From positions 1-14,922 of the forward strand of contig JBEKYC010000108.1 in the NCBI GenBank assembly GCA_049511415.1: a stretch of 14,922 nucleotides of DNA, given 5' to 3'. Shown here piece after piece: positions 1 to 7,339 of the stretch. The notes beneath the pieces are model-generated. The model saw only the letters and a list, made by a program, of their open reading frames with translations, made no database searches and was not told the DNA's origin. The position numbers and the translations under genes were made by a program. Numbering within the stretch: position 1 is the stretch's first letter; every line of letters begins with the position of its first letter. This stretch comes from Bog-159 sp049511415. GTDB taxonomy: Bacteria; Acidobacteriota; Terriglobia; Bryobacterales; Bryobacteraceae.

Positions 1-159
1 ATTCACAAGCCGTTTCCTCCCAAACCAAAACGCATGGCCTGGAAGACCTATCGCCTATTGCGGGCGAGGTCGAACGGGTTCTGGCTGGAGAGCTTGAGCG
101 CCGGCTTGGGACGTTCGGCACCGGCACTTGGGGACGACACAGGTTTTGGCGACCGGTGA
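1..159 (+). CDS. C-terminal end of a conserved hypothetical protein
   Basis: The reading frame is open from the first base and stops at TGA 157-159, leaving 52 residues, so the gene begins outside the window. The residues PFPPKPKRMAWKTY followed by a basic R-rich stretch resemble the C-terminal part (KPK-M-W-T-Y/F-RL) of a widespread bacterial hypothetical family whose N-terminal half usually carries a zinc-ribbon-like Cys cluster. That half would lie upstream and cannot be seen. No function is established for the family as far as I know. The tail after the conserved motif (GLGRSAPALGDDTGFGDR) is low in complexity and probably disordered. The family match is from memory of the motif, so it is moderate; that this is the end of a coding region is more certain than its identity. 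Confidence 0.5.
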   Translation: MHKPFPPKPKRMAWKTYRLLRARSNGFWLESLSAGLGRSAPALGDDTGFGDR

Positions 160-258
160 TCTTCGGCTTCGCTCTTAAGCCTCGTCCGGGGAATTTGTGG
201 GTTCTTGGCGAGCGTTTGCGATCCGATTGAGTGGAGAGGCGCCGGGATTTATTGGCGC

Positions 259-576
259 TCAATGCACTCGCTTGAAGCTGTTGGCGCGATTGATCTGCAT
301 TTCGGAGATCGAGTCCGGGGAAGCAAGAAACAACTGTACCAGGTTGCCATAGCCATCGTTATATTTGTATCGAAACGTGTCGTTCTGCCAGTGATCCAAG
401 GTGCCGTTAAGATCCAGGCTGCTCTCAATCTTGAGATGGCCATTGTCGAGGACGACTCTCGCTTCGCGCGCGTGTTCATCCGGAGTTTCATTAGGGCGGT
501 CCGAGCATAAGGGGAAAGCGGATTCAGGCGCGGAGTCTAGGTTCTGCGCCGAGTCCAGTTCAAGACTTCCTTCACT
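259..576 (-). pseudogene. 5'-truncated fragment, C-terminus of serine hydrolase (DUF3471-like)
   Basis: This minus-strand frame is open from just after a TAA (577-579) to TGA at 259-261 and has no ATG, GTG or TTG start. The last 65 or so codons look genuinely coding: RVVLDNGHLKIESS, then LDHWQNDTFRYKY, then a strand-rich end with EMQINR. The order 'LxHWxxDTFR... G ... SxMQ' is what I know from the C-terminal DUF3471 domain that follows beta-lactamase-family (class C, serine hydrolase) catalytic domains in Acidobacteria. The catalytic domain, with its SxxK and YxN motifs, is absent. The open frame overlaps the end of the receiver gene (537-938) by 40 bases, and the true homology probably starts near 490. 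I read it as the stump of a deleted gene. Family assignment is inference from a short match. Confidence 0.5.
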
Positions 577-938
577 TTAGCGATGAGTTCCTCGCGGCTA
601 TACGGTTTCGGAAAGGTGTGAAACTCCTCGACGGTATTTTGAATTCCAACGCGGTCATCCTTTAAGAAGCCGCCCACTAGTAGGACGGGCAATCCGTTTT
701 GTTTGCTGCGTAGATAATCGGCGGCAATGCGTCCAGGCATGCTGTTGATGTATGGGCGGGTAATCAATAAATCGGGCGGGGTCTCGGCCAGGCGATCGAG
801 GGCCTCGCTCAAGTCACCGGATGTCCTGACCAGATAACCGGCAGTCTCGAGCGCATCACGCAGAGCGGCGCGCATGACCGGCTCGGAGTCCAGGAGCAAG
901 ATAGTCGCCTCGGGCGGAACGGACAGGCCTAAACTCAT
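537..938 (-). CDS. Stand-alone response-regulator receiver domain, degenerate
   Basis: A 133-residue protein consisting only of a CheY-like receiver fold. Residues 11-20 (ATILLLDSEP) match strand 1 and keep acidic residues D17 and E19. Residues 54-60 (PPDLLIT) match strand 3, and FPKPYS near residue 109 contains the conserved Lys (K111) before the last helix. The position after LLIT that normally holds the phospho-accepting Asp is Arg (R61), followed by PYINSMPGR, so normal aspartyl phosphorylation is not expected. The frame is open upstream to 1373, but that part is a shadow of a GC-rich repeat; I start at ATG 936-938, where receiver homology begins. The ribosome site is weak (GAG a few bases upstream). 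There is no output domain, so it probably works by protein contact. No histidine kinase lies nearby. Confidence 0.82.
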   Translation of the reverse strand: MSLGLSVPPEATILLLDSEPVMRAALRDALETAGYLVRTSGDLSEALDRLAETPPDLLITRPYINSMPGRIAADYLRSKQNGLPVLLVGGFLKDDRVGIQNTVEEFHTFPKPYSREELIAKVKEVLNWTRRRT

Positions 939-990
939 TTCGCTACTCGGAAGGGACGGAGGAGGCTCCACGAAAGAGGATATCACTCGT

Positions 991-1122
991 CGGAAGGGCG
1001 CGCGGAGGAAGGCGCGGGCGGCGATCAGGGCGCGACGGCGGGATGTGGCGGAGTGCGCGAGGCGGCGCGCGATGGGATGCGAGCACTTGCGGAGGCTGGG
1101 GACTTGCGCGGCGAGATCGGAC
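991..1122 (+). repeat. GC-rich dispersed repeat, copy A
   Basis: This copy contains GGAAGGGCGCGCGGAGGAAG, then GGCGATCAGGGCGCGA, then a GGGATG-GCGAG segment and GCGGCGAGATCGG. The same ordered blocks recur at 7559-7632 and 10308-10482, and partly at 9562-9663. It lies 52 bases upstream of the receiver gene start, on its 5' side. Long open frames here exist on both strands and all look like by-products of GC richness. Confidence 0.75.
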
Positions 1123-1385
1123 CGACGGCTCGGCGAATAGCGAGAGGGCGACTCCGCGGCCGGCGATGCGGTCATGCAGTGCGGCGCAGTGCATGCAACG
1201 GCGGTGTGAGGGTGCGCTCGGCGTTGCGTGCCGGGCGCCGGAAACAGGGGATCGGGCGCGTGGCGCTCGAGCTGCAGCACTCGTTTGCTATACAGCCGCT
1301 CGGAGCCGCATTTTGGGGAATCTCGGCGCGTCAAAACGGAGAGCTCTGACGCTTGCCGCCGTCTGTACTCCACTGACCGTCGGAC
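1123..1385. other. Gene-free stretch between receiver and TIGR03437 protein
   Basis: No reading frame here has convincing codon usage or a recognisable product. The sequence is GC-rich with several alternative frames on both strands. I see no clear promoter or terminator. It completes the roughly 450-base gap that also holds repeat copy A. Confidence 0.5.
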
Positions 1386-2966
1386 CTACTCACTCAGCAC
1401 GATCGTATTGATGAAGCATTGCGTGCCACCCTTCATCGGCGTCGGGGGCGTCATGATGTATAGGTTCGGGTTTTCGGCTTGGTAAATCGAACACCAATTT
1501 TGGGTGTCGGGCGACTGAAAAGTGATCGTTGAATTGGAGAAGACGACCGGCGTTTGGATAGTTGCGCCGTACCACTGCTCGATGGCGAAATACACCCAGT
1601 TTTGCCCCTGTCCCTGCATGTTGATGCTGAATGTAACGGCCTGATCGGTGCTGAGGTCGGTGACGGTTTGGGTCCAGACACCGGTCGCCGTGTCGAGAGC
1701 CATGTTGATCAGCAACACTTCCCCGGGGCTGACCAGCATCGAATTGCCGGACTGACATCCGCTGTATCCCGGCGCCGAACCGAAGGTGTTCACGTATTGA
1801 GCCGAAATCCACCACGATGAAAACGGCGGAGGCTGGCTGGTCGGAGCGCAAGACGGGCCCCAGCTTAAAACCGGCTGCAATACGCCGTTATTAATAGGGA
1901 GGAAATTTGCGCTGTTCGATGTGGGATCGATACCCGGCCACAAAAATAACGCCGCGCCCTGCTGAGTCGGAACTGGTGGTGCCGGCGGCACTAACAGGCT
2001 GGTTTCGAGGCCGACTACCTGATTGGGCGGCGCCACATAAAAGGAAGCCTGATACCCCTGATGGTAGGGGGCCTGGCTTGCTCCATAGTCTATAGGGGGC
2101 GCTGTCCCGTAGGCAGTTAGAACAACCGATTGCGAACTGCTCTGGCCAGATCCAGTGCAGGTTAACGTATAGGTGTAGTAACCCGGCGCGGTTGACGTCA
2201 CAGTCTGGCTTCCAGCGGTTGGTTGCGGCCCGCTCCAATCGCCCGACGAATCGCAGGAGCTTGCGTTCATCGAAGACCACGCCAGATCCGCGCTCCCACC
2301 GGCCGGGACGATAATCTGTTTCAACGAAATATCGACGTACTCAATACTCAAAAGTACGCCCGTTTGCGTGGTCTGCCCGGCATATTGTGCGACGAGTGAG
2401 TTGTCGCCATTGGCCGCCGAGGACGGCACGATCAGGTTGAACTGGTACAGGCCGGGAGAGATGAGGCCCGCGAATGTCACGACCGCCGTTGCGCCGCCGA
2501 TCGTGATCGTAGGCAGCACCGGCAGAGACCCTTGTTGCACGCTGGATCCTTTGATGACCGGGGAGGAAACGTTACCAAACCCGTTCGCGTACAGCACGAT
2601 TTCCTCTCCCGGCTGTGCGGGCGTGCTGGCACCCGGGTAAAGGAGGGTGGGTCCGATAATCGATCCGTCGGCATGCGTGGCAGTCACGTATGGGCCTGCC
2701 CCGAACTCGAAGAATGCGAGGGAGTAGGGAGCCGCCTGAATCGGAAAGGTCGAGCTCTTTTCGCTGCTGGTGGTGACCTGCACATTGACGGGTCCGGCGG
2801 GGAGGTCGGGCGGCGTGAGAAGGTTAATCTGGGTTGGGCTGATGTAGTAAATGTAGGCGCTCTCGCCATTGAGGCTCACGCCCACTCCGTCGAGAACCGT
2901 AGGCATCTGGCCGCCCGCGAAGTCCGAAGCTCGCCAAATCCGTGCGTCGCCGGCCGGAGCCAGCAT
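1386..2966 (-). CDS. Secreted TIGR03437-domain protein with Ig-like and glutamic-peptidase-like C-terminus
   Basis: The frame contains the acidobacterial TIGR03437 signature, with MPTVLDGVGVSLNG, YIYYISPTQINLLTPPDLP and a second strand-rich half around YPGASTPAQPGEEIVLYANG (residues 20-210 of this frame). Next is a short Ig-like segment (about 215-285, two Cys) and then a beta-rich region (about 300-526) with LQPVLSWGPSCAP, SSWWISAQY, SPGEVLLINMAL and VYFAIEQW. That order resembles glutamic peptidases (G1/eqolisin) or related concanavalin-like folds, but catalytic activity is unproven. The ATG at 2964-2966 lies inside the TIGR03437 homology: codons upstream to 3059 (VTNAF...IIAPNTWVALTG) belong to the domain. 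The natural start is therefore ATG 3165-3167 with a signal peptide, interrupted by an in-frame TAA at 3060-3062 (separate entry). It is either a pseudogene or read through. A substrate-binding or extracellular role is inferred. Confidence 0.8.
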   Translation of the reverse strand: MLAPAGDARIWRASDFAGGQMPTVLDGVGVSLNGESAYIYYISPTQINLLTPPDLPAGPVNVQVTTSSEKSSTFPIQAAPYSLAFFEFGAGPYVTATHADGSIIGPTLLYPGASTPAQPGEEIVLYANGFGNVSSPVIKGSSVQQGSLPVLPTITIGGATAVVTFAGLISPGLYQFNLIVPSSAANGDNSLVAQYAGQTTQTGVLLSIEYVDISLKQIIVPAGGSADLAWSSMNASSCDSSGDWSGPQPTAGSQTVTSTAPGYYTYTLTCTGSGQSSSQSVVLTAYGTAPPIDYGASQAPYHQGYQASFYVAPPNQVVGLETSLLVPPAPPVPTQQGAALFLWPGIDPTSNSANFLPINNGVLQPVLSWGPSCAPTSQPPPFSSWWISAQYVNTFGSAPGYSGCQSGNSMLVSPGEVLLINMALDTATGVWTQTVTDLSTDQAVTFSINMQGQGQNWVYFAIEQWYGATIQTPVVFSNSTITFQSPDTQNWCSIYQAENPNLYIMTPPTPMKGGTQCFINTIVLSE

Positions 2967-3167
2967 GGACCCCGTCAGCGCGACCCACGTGTTCGGGGCG
3001 ATGATCGAACTCCCACTAAAGGCGTTGGTGACCGAGGAGATCGAAGGCGGCGAAGCGCCTTAAGCGACCGCTACGGGCCAAACGGCAAATACGACCCCGA
3101 CCAAGGCAGGCAGGCGGAAGCTTCCCGTGACGCGCAAACCTGCCGTAGTACCACATCGGGTAAGCAT
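2967..3167 (-). pseudogene. Signal peptide and N-terminus of the TIGR03437 protein, split by in-frame TAA
   Basis: In the same frame as the downstream TIGR03437 protein, ATG 3165-3167 opens 35 codons that look like an export signal: a basic N-region (MLTRCGTTAGLRVTG), a hydrophobic core (LPALVGVVFAVW) and an AVA cleavage motif. The next codon is TAA (3060-3062), then GASPPSISSVTNAFSGSS, the normal beginning of a TIGR03437 domain. A single C-to-T change from CAA would give AVA|Q, a very common cleavage context. Seen directly: frame continuity and the stop. Inferred: a recent nonsense mutation. Readthrough or a base-call error is the alternative. Confidence 0.7.
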
Positions 3168-3327
3168 ACGTGCAGGCCATTATATCGCCGCGTAGTCGGG
3201 CGCGCCACAGAGCAAGGGCACAAAAGGGCACTGCCAAACGGGGTACTGGAAAATCGCGTTTTTCACGCAGAGAACGGCGCTTCGAACGGCGATAGTCCTA
3301 CACGCGCGCGCAGCGGTGTGGAGCGTG

Positions 3328-3360
3328 GCTGCCGGCGGGCGGACGCGGCGGTGCGGAGCG
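3328..3360 (+). repeat. GC-rich dispersed repeat, copy B (short)
   Basis: The stretch GGCTGCCGGCGGGCGGACGC followed by GGCGGTGCGG is shared almost exactly with 10308-10338 (copy E), and its second part with 7559-7580 (copy C). It is only the leading block of the family. It lies 160 bases upstream of the TIGR03437 signal-peptide ATG. The rest of 3168-3440 shows nothing I can assign. Confidence 0.65.
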
Positions 3361-3440
3361 ATCATGACATTGCCTTCTGGAGCCGAGGTCAGCATTGACG
3401 GGAACGTGGGGGCCCATCACCGCTCGCTTTCGTGCTCTAA

Positions 3441-3557
3441 AGGCACGGGGACTCGCCGCGTACAATAGCGTTCAGATCTTCCGGTCATAAGGCATTTGAG
3501 AAAAAGGTGATTCCCGACGGCAAGGTCGTTCAGCTAACGCTTAAGTTGGAAAGATAG
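3441..3557 (+). pseudogene. Short C-terminal gene remnant, unrecognised
   Basis: This is an open frame of 38 codons from after TAA 3438-3440 to TAG 3555-3557, without a start codon. Its end, KAFEKKVIPDGKVVQLTLKL plus ER, reads like the C-terminus of a real protein (alternating hydrophobic and charged residues, a DGK turn). The front part looks like non-coding sequence. I do not recognise the family. A chance frame is possible. Confidence 0.22.
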
Positions 3558-3652
3558 GAGCGTTCGCAGCGTAGTAAGCGAAAAGATCGGCGGCCCGGCA
3601 CGTCGGGACCGCCTCACCCGCACGTGTGCGCCGGCGGCAAAGATTAGTTTCC

Positions 3653-3985
3653 TTACCTTCCTTCATGGTAGTCGCTGAAATCGATGCTGTTCTTGGTGCA
3701 TGAGAGAACATTCCGGCGGCATGCGGACTGCTTCGGGTGGCCAACGCACTCCTGGTTGCAGTTGATCGGGTGGAACCGGGTCGCCATCCTGCCGCGCTCG
3801 ATGAAGTGGCCCTTGTCGTAGGACTTTCTGAACCGCCCGTGCGGCCGTTTCCGCTTTCCGGAATCGGCCGGTTCAAACGCGGCGTTTGTGAGCAGTGTAG
3901 GCGGCGCCGGATTGTCGCGCTGGACAATTCCGCCGGTGATAGCCGTGAATTCGCTGAAACGGTCACTTGACGCGGTGGAGATGGT
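3653..3985 (-). pseudogene. Gene remnant, possibly a DNA/RNA non-specific endonuclease
   Basis: This minus-strand frame of 110 codons lies between TGA (3986-3988) and TAA (3653-3655). Codon third positions are strongly G/C throughout, much more so than in the competing frames of the same stretch, so it was probably coding. It has no start codon before an internal ATG two-thirds in, so the 5' end is missing. Visible motifs are SYDKGHFIERGRM and then RFHPINCNQE. The order (F/Y)D(K/R)GH ... FHxxNC resembles the active-site region of DNA/RNA non-specific (NUC1/EndoG-type) endonucleases, with GH as the catalytic His and the spacing to the second motif shortened. The rest (CVGHPKQSACRRNVLSCTKN) does not match. 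Function is doubtful and it is probably decayed. It lies just upstream of, and divergent from, the kinase gene. Confidence 0.35.
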
Positions 3986-4075
3986 TCAGTCCGCACGCGC
4001 CGCATGCTTGCGCACACCGGTGACGCATCGGTGTTGAATGTCAGGTGTCCCCGGGTGCTACGCTAGCATTAACCG

Positions 4076-6781
4076 ATGACCCGTTGTGTTTCCTGCGAGT
4101 CGGAGATCCCGGAGTCCAGCCGCTTCTGCCTGGCGTGTGGGAAGGCGGTCGCGGATAATTCCGAAACTGCCGTGATGCCGCGAACGCCCGTTTCGCATGG
4201 CGGCGAGTCGCGCGCCGCGGCCGTGCCCGCGCGCATCGCCTCCGGCGAGAGCCGCTTCGCCGCCGGCGCGGTGTTGAGCGCCCGCTACCAGATCATCGGG
4301 TTGTTGGGTAAGGGCGGTATGGGTGAAGTTTACCGCGCCAACGATTTGACTCTCGATCAACCCGTGGCTCTGAAGTTCCTGCCGGAGAGCATGACCCGTG
4401 ATCCTGGAATGCTGGCGCGCTTCTATACCGAGGTGCGTATTGCGCGGCAGGTTTCGCATCCCAACGTTTGCCGCGTTTACGATCTGGGCGAAGTGGATGG
4501 CCGTCCGTTTCTTTCGATGGAGTACATCGACGGTGAGGACTTGGGCTCGCTTTTGCGGCGCATCGGCCGCCTGCCGTCCGATAAAGCTATCGAGTTCGCA
4601 CGGCGCATTTGCGCGGGCTTGGCTGCAGCGCACGATAAAGGAGTGCTGCACCGCGATCTGAAGCCCTCGAACATCATGATCGACAGCCAGGGCCAGGTCT
4701 TCATCATGGATTTCGGCCTGGCCGCGGTGACCGGCGAATTGCGCGAAACGCAGGCGCGCGAGGGCACTCCGGCGTACATGGCGCCGGAACAACTGGCGGG
4801 CAGCGAGGTCACGGCTCGCAGCGATATCTATGCGCTAGGGCTGGTATTCTACGAAATGTTCACCGGCAAACGGCCGTTCGAAGCGCCCACCATGGCTGAG
4901 ATGATCCGCTTGCAGCAGGCATCCGCGCCGGTGAGCCTCACTACTTTGGCGAAAGACGTAGACCCCGCGGTGGAGCGCGTCATCATGCGTTGCCTGGCGC
5001 CCGAGCCACGGCGCCGTCCGGCTGCGGCGCTTTCGGTGGCGGCGGCATTACCCGGCGGGGATCCGCTGGCGGCCGCGCTGGCGGCGGGCGAAACGCCATC
5101 GCCTGACCTGGTGGCGGCGGCCGGTCCGGCGGCGGACATCTCCAAACCCATGGCGGTGTTGTGCCTGGCGGCGACGATGGCGTGCGTGGCCGCGGCCATG
5201 GCGCTGGCGCCGCATGCCAATCCAGTCTCCAGGGTTAACCTCGAGTTTCCGCCCGACGTGCTGTCGGAAAAAGCGCGCGACCTGGCGCGCTCGCTGGGCT
5301 ACACGCTCAAGCCCGCAGCTGTGGCGCGCGGCTTCAGTTACGACCAGGATTATATGCAGTACGTCGAACGTACGGATAAGTCCGCGCACCGGTGGGACCA
5401 GCGTCTGGGGAGCGCCCGGCCACCGCTCATAGATTTTTGGTATCGCCAGAGCCCCCGCGCGCTGGAGCCCCAGGCGTTCGCCATCCCCTCGGTTTCACTG
5501 GACGATCCTGCCCCGATAATCTCCGGCATGGTTTCGGTTTTGCTCGATCCGCAGGGCCGTCTCACTGAGTTCGACGCCGTGCCGCCGCAGGTGGATCCGG
5601 ACCAGGCCGGGGCGCCCCCGCCGGATTGGAAACGCCTCTTCGACGCAGCGGGTTTGGACATTACGCGTTTCGCGCCGGCCGCTCCGCAGTGGACGCCTCT
5701 GGGTATTTGCGACGCGCGCGCCGCCTGGTCGGGCGCATTCGCCGATCCGCCTACCGCACCGCTGCGGGTGGAGGCTGCCGCTTGGCGGGGCAAACTGGTC
5801 TACTTCCAGGTGATCGGTCCCTGGACGCGTCCGGCGCGCATGCGGAGTTTTCATCTCGAAGGCGGCATGAAAGCGCTGGCGTTCGTGGGGCTGAGTATCG
5901 CGGGGATGCTGCTGATCGCCGCCGTGGCCCTGGCTCGCCGCAATCTGCGGCGCGAACGCGGCGATCGGCGGGGAGCCGCGCGTCTGTCCGGCTTCACGGG
6001 TATGGTATGCATGCTGATCTGGGCGCTCGAAGGGTCGCACGTCCCTGGCATCGGAGAATTGGCGCTGTTCGCCGGAGCGTTGGGCTTTGCCTTGTTTCTG
6101 GCCGGCCTGATGTGGATACTGTATATGGCTGTGGAACCGGCCGCGCGACGGCGCTGGCCGCACAGCATGATCGGATGGAACCGGCTGCTGGCGGGCGGCT
6201 TCCGCGATCCGCTGGTAGGCCGCGACATGCTGGCTGGCGCCGCACTTGGTTCGCTGATGGCGCTGTTGGCGCTAGCGCAGCAGTACACTGGAATGCGGTT
6301 CGGCGCATCGCTCACGCCGTCGGTTTCGCTCGATGCCGTGCTGGGAGTCCCCGGGATTCTGGGCACTTTCCTGATGGCCATTCCGAACTCCGTGGTGCAA
6401 GCGTTAGTGGGATTCATCATCATGTTTGTGATGCGCCTTATCTTCCGGCGCGATTGGCTGGCGGCCGCGGGATTCGTGGTGCTGGAAGTCGGGCTGGGCA
6501 TGCTGGCGTATACGGCGACGGCGGCGCCATGGATCACGGCTATGTTTGTGGCCGCGCGCACCATTCTGGTGGTCTTCGTGATGCTGCGTTACGGCCTGCT
6601 GGCGCTGATCGTATCCTCATTTGTGGTCGTGCTGCTGATCCTCTTTCCTATCACCTCAGATTTTTCCGTCTGGTATTCCGGCGCTACTGTGTTTGCAACG
6701 CTCGCCATCGCGGCGATTGTGGTGCTGGGGTTCCGCAACTCGCTGGCGGGCAGGCCGCTGTTGGGAGACGCGGATCTGTAG
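4076..6781 (+). CDS. Membrane Ser/Thr protein kinase with N-terminal zinc ribbon
   Basis: A 901-residue Hanks-type kinase. Residues 1-22 form a zinc ribbon (C4, C7, C18, C21). A linker leads to the kinase domain, about 71-325: glycine loop GKGGMG at 78-83, VALK with K100, HRD at 192-194 with K196 and N199, DFG at 212-214, and APE at 236-238. All catalytic residues are present, so activity is expected. A first transmembrane segment lies near 358-380. Residues 385-595 form an outside domain (for example SEKARDLARSLGY and LIDFWYRQSP), as I recall from other acidobacterial kinases. Residues 598 to about 890 are highly hydrophobic with many membrane spans. The cytoplasmic kinase probably senses through its membrane and periplasmic parts; the signal is unknown. 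The start is fixed by the zinc ribbon; no clear Shine-Dalgarno is visible. Large frames on other strands are shadows. Confidence 0.93.
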   Translation: MTRCVSCESEIPESSRFCLACGKAVADNSETAVMPRTPVSHGGESRAAAVPARIASGESRFAAGAVLSARYQIIGLLGKGGMGEVYRANDLTLDQPVALKFLPESMTRDPGMLARFYTEVRIARQVSHPNVCRVYDLGEVDGRPFLSMEYIDGEDLGSLLRRIGRLPSDKAIEFARRICAGLAAAHDKGVLHRDLKPSNIMIDSQGQVFIMDFGLAAVTGELRETQAREGTPAYMAPEQLAGSEVTARSDIYALGLVFYEMFTGKRPFEAPTMAEMIRLQQASAPVSLTTLAKDVDPAVERVIMRCLAPEPRRRPAAALSVAAALPGGDPLAAALAAGETPSPDLVAAAGPAADISKPMAVLCLAATMACVAAAMALAPHANPVSRVNLEFPPDVLSEKARDLARSLGYTLKPAAVARGFSYDQDYMQYVERTDKSAHRWDQRLGSARPPLIDFWYRQSPRALEPQAFAIPSVSLDDPAPIISGMVSVLLDPQGRLTEFDAVPPQVDPDQAGAPPPDWKRLFDAAGLDITRFAPAAPQWTPLGICDARAAWSGAFADPPTAPLRVEAAAWRGKLVYFQVIGPWTRPARMRSFHLEGGMKALAFVGLSIAGMLLIAAVALARRNLRRERGDRRGAARLSGFTGMVCMLIWALEGSHVPGIGELALFAGALGFALFLAGLMWILYMAVEPAARRRWPHSMIGWNRLLAGGFRDPLVGRDMLAGAALGSLMALLALAQQYTGMRFGASLTPSVSLDAVLGVPGILGTFLMAIPNSVVQALVGFIIMFVMRLIFRRDWLAAAGFVVLEVGLGMLAYTATAAPWITAMFVAARTILVVFVMLRYGLLALIVSSFVVVLLILFPITSDFSVWYSGATVFATLAIAAIVVLGFRNSLAGRPLLGDADL

Positions 6782-6842
6782 GGCTGCGTAGACCAGCCGA
6801 TGCTTCAAGCGTACGGCCATCGGCAGTCCCCGATGGACCTTG

Positions 6843-6962
6843 TTACTGCGCGAATTTGAGGAAGATCCGCGAGTGCCACCGCTGGAGCAGGGCGGCTCCG
6901 CGCTTGCTCTCCTGCATGCAGCAGGCGAGCAGGAGGAGATTGCGCTGGCAACGTTCAGTCAT
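6843..6962 (-). CDS. Possible small ORF, unknown
   Basis: A 39-residue frame starts at ATG 6960-6962 and ends at TAA 6843-6845. The product begins MTERCQRNLLLLACCMQESK and is Cys-containing, with a short hydrophobic stretch and a basic C-terminus (RWHSRIFLKF). Codon third positions are mostly G/C. The start lies directly beside the hairpin repeat at 6964-6995, and no good ribosome site is seen. It may be a small protein, the end of a lost gene or chance. Confidence 0.22.
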   Translation of the reverse strand: MTERCQRNLLLLACCMQESKRGAALLQRWHSRIFLKFAQ

Positions 6963-6963
6963 T

Positions 6964-6995
6964 GAACCGCCCAAAACAAACTTTTTCGGCGGTTC
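6964..6995. repeat. Hairpin repeat, left copy
   Basis: GAACCGCC at 6964-6971 pairs with GGCGGTTC at 6988-6995, with A-rich and T-rich flanks extending the stem imperfectly. The same palindrome occurs in better form at 7118-7153, so the two bound a 190-base segment without a convincing gene. It may be the end of a miniature mobile element. Confidence 0.55.
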
Positions 6996-7108
6996 GCGAA
7001 ATCAGCTAACTCCCAAATGCGGCAACCGTGAGACCCCGGCTAACCTTTGATTTTCGCAGCGCAGTCGCGGTCTGAGGGTTGCCCGCTGAGAGGGTTGATG
7101 TGGTTTGA

Positions 7109-7339
7109 TGGCCTTCACCGAACCGCCTAAAATGCTTATTTTGGGCGGTTCGGTCGCTGACGTCGGCCAGCCTGATTTCCTCCTCCTCGCCTGCTGCCAC
7201 CGCCGTCGAGACCGTGGACGTCACGCTGCCGATCGTCAAGCTGTTCAATCCGAGCGACAGGGTCCTGGCGTGGATCGCGCAGATGAAGACCCAGGATCCG
7301 ATTCCGTTTGAGAAACTTCCTCTCGACCCGAAGATGTGA
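7109..7339 (+). pseudogene. 5'-truncated reading frame, unknown product
   Basis: The frame is open from after TGA 7106-7108 to TGA 7337-7339. From about 7160 onward codon third positions are nearly all G/C and the protein reads naturally (ETVDVTLPIVKLFNPSDRV, AWIAQMKTQDPIPFEKLPLD). Upstream of that it runs through the hairpin repeat and has no ATG, GTG or TTG before an internal GTG at 7213, so the original start seems to be lost. A shorter protein of about 41 residues from that GTG is possible. Its stop overlaps the GTG start of the next frame by four bases (GTGA), typical of translationally coupled genes. I do not recognise the family. Confidence 0.4.
7118..7153. repeat. Near-perfect 16-bp stem hairpin, right copy
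   Basis: CCGAACCGCCTAAAAT (7118-7133) pairs with ATTTTGGGCGGTTCGG (7138-7153), 15 of 16 positions matching counting strict Watson-Crick pairs, around the loop GCTT. It is related to the hairpin at 6964-6995. There is no clear T-tract outside the stem, so it is not a textbook terminator. The downstream reading frame (7109-7339) becomes gene-like only after this hairpin. Confidence 0.65.

Noticed and set aside
939..1373. N-terminal extension of the receiver ORF
   Set aside because: The extension is translated repeat sequence (Arg/Ala/Ser-rich); receiver homology starts right after the ATG at 938.
2532..3398. 288-codon plus-strand frame opposite the TIGR03437 gene
   Set aside because: Mostly Arg/Gly/Asp-rich antisense of a gene with a clear domain signature.
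4058..4792. 244-codon open frame opposite the kinase
   Set aside because: Antisense to the conserved kinase motifs, with no recognisable protein features.
5626..7050. 474-codon open frame on the plus strand
   Set aside because: It overlaps the kinase in another frame, is dominated by Arg/Gly/Ala and has no domain; it is a shadow of GC-rich coding sequence.
7118..7153. Rho-independent terminator
   Set aside because: Strong stem, but no T-run outside it, and a related copy nearby points to a repeat element.
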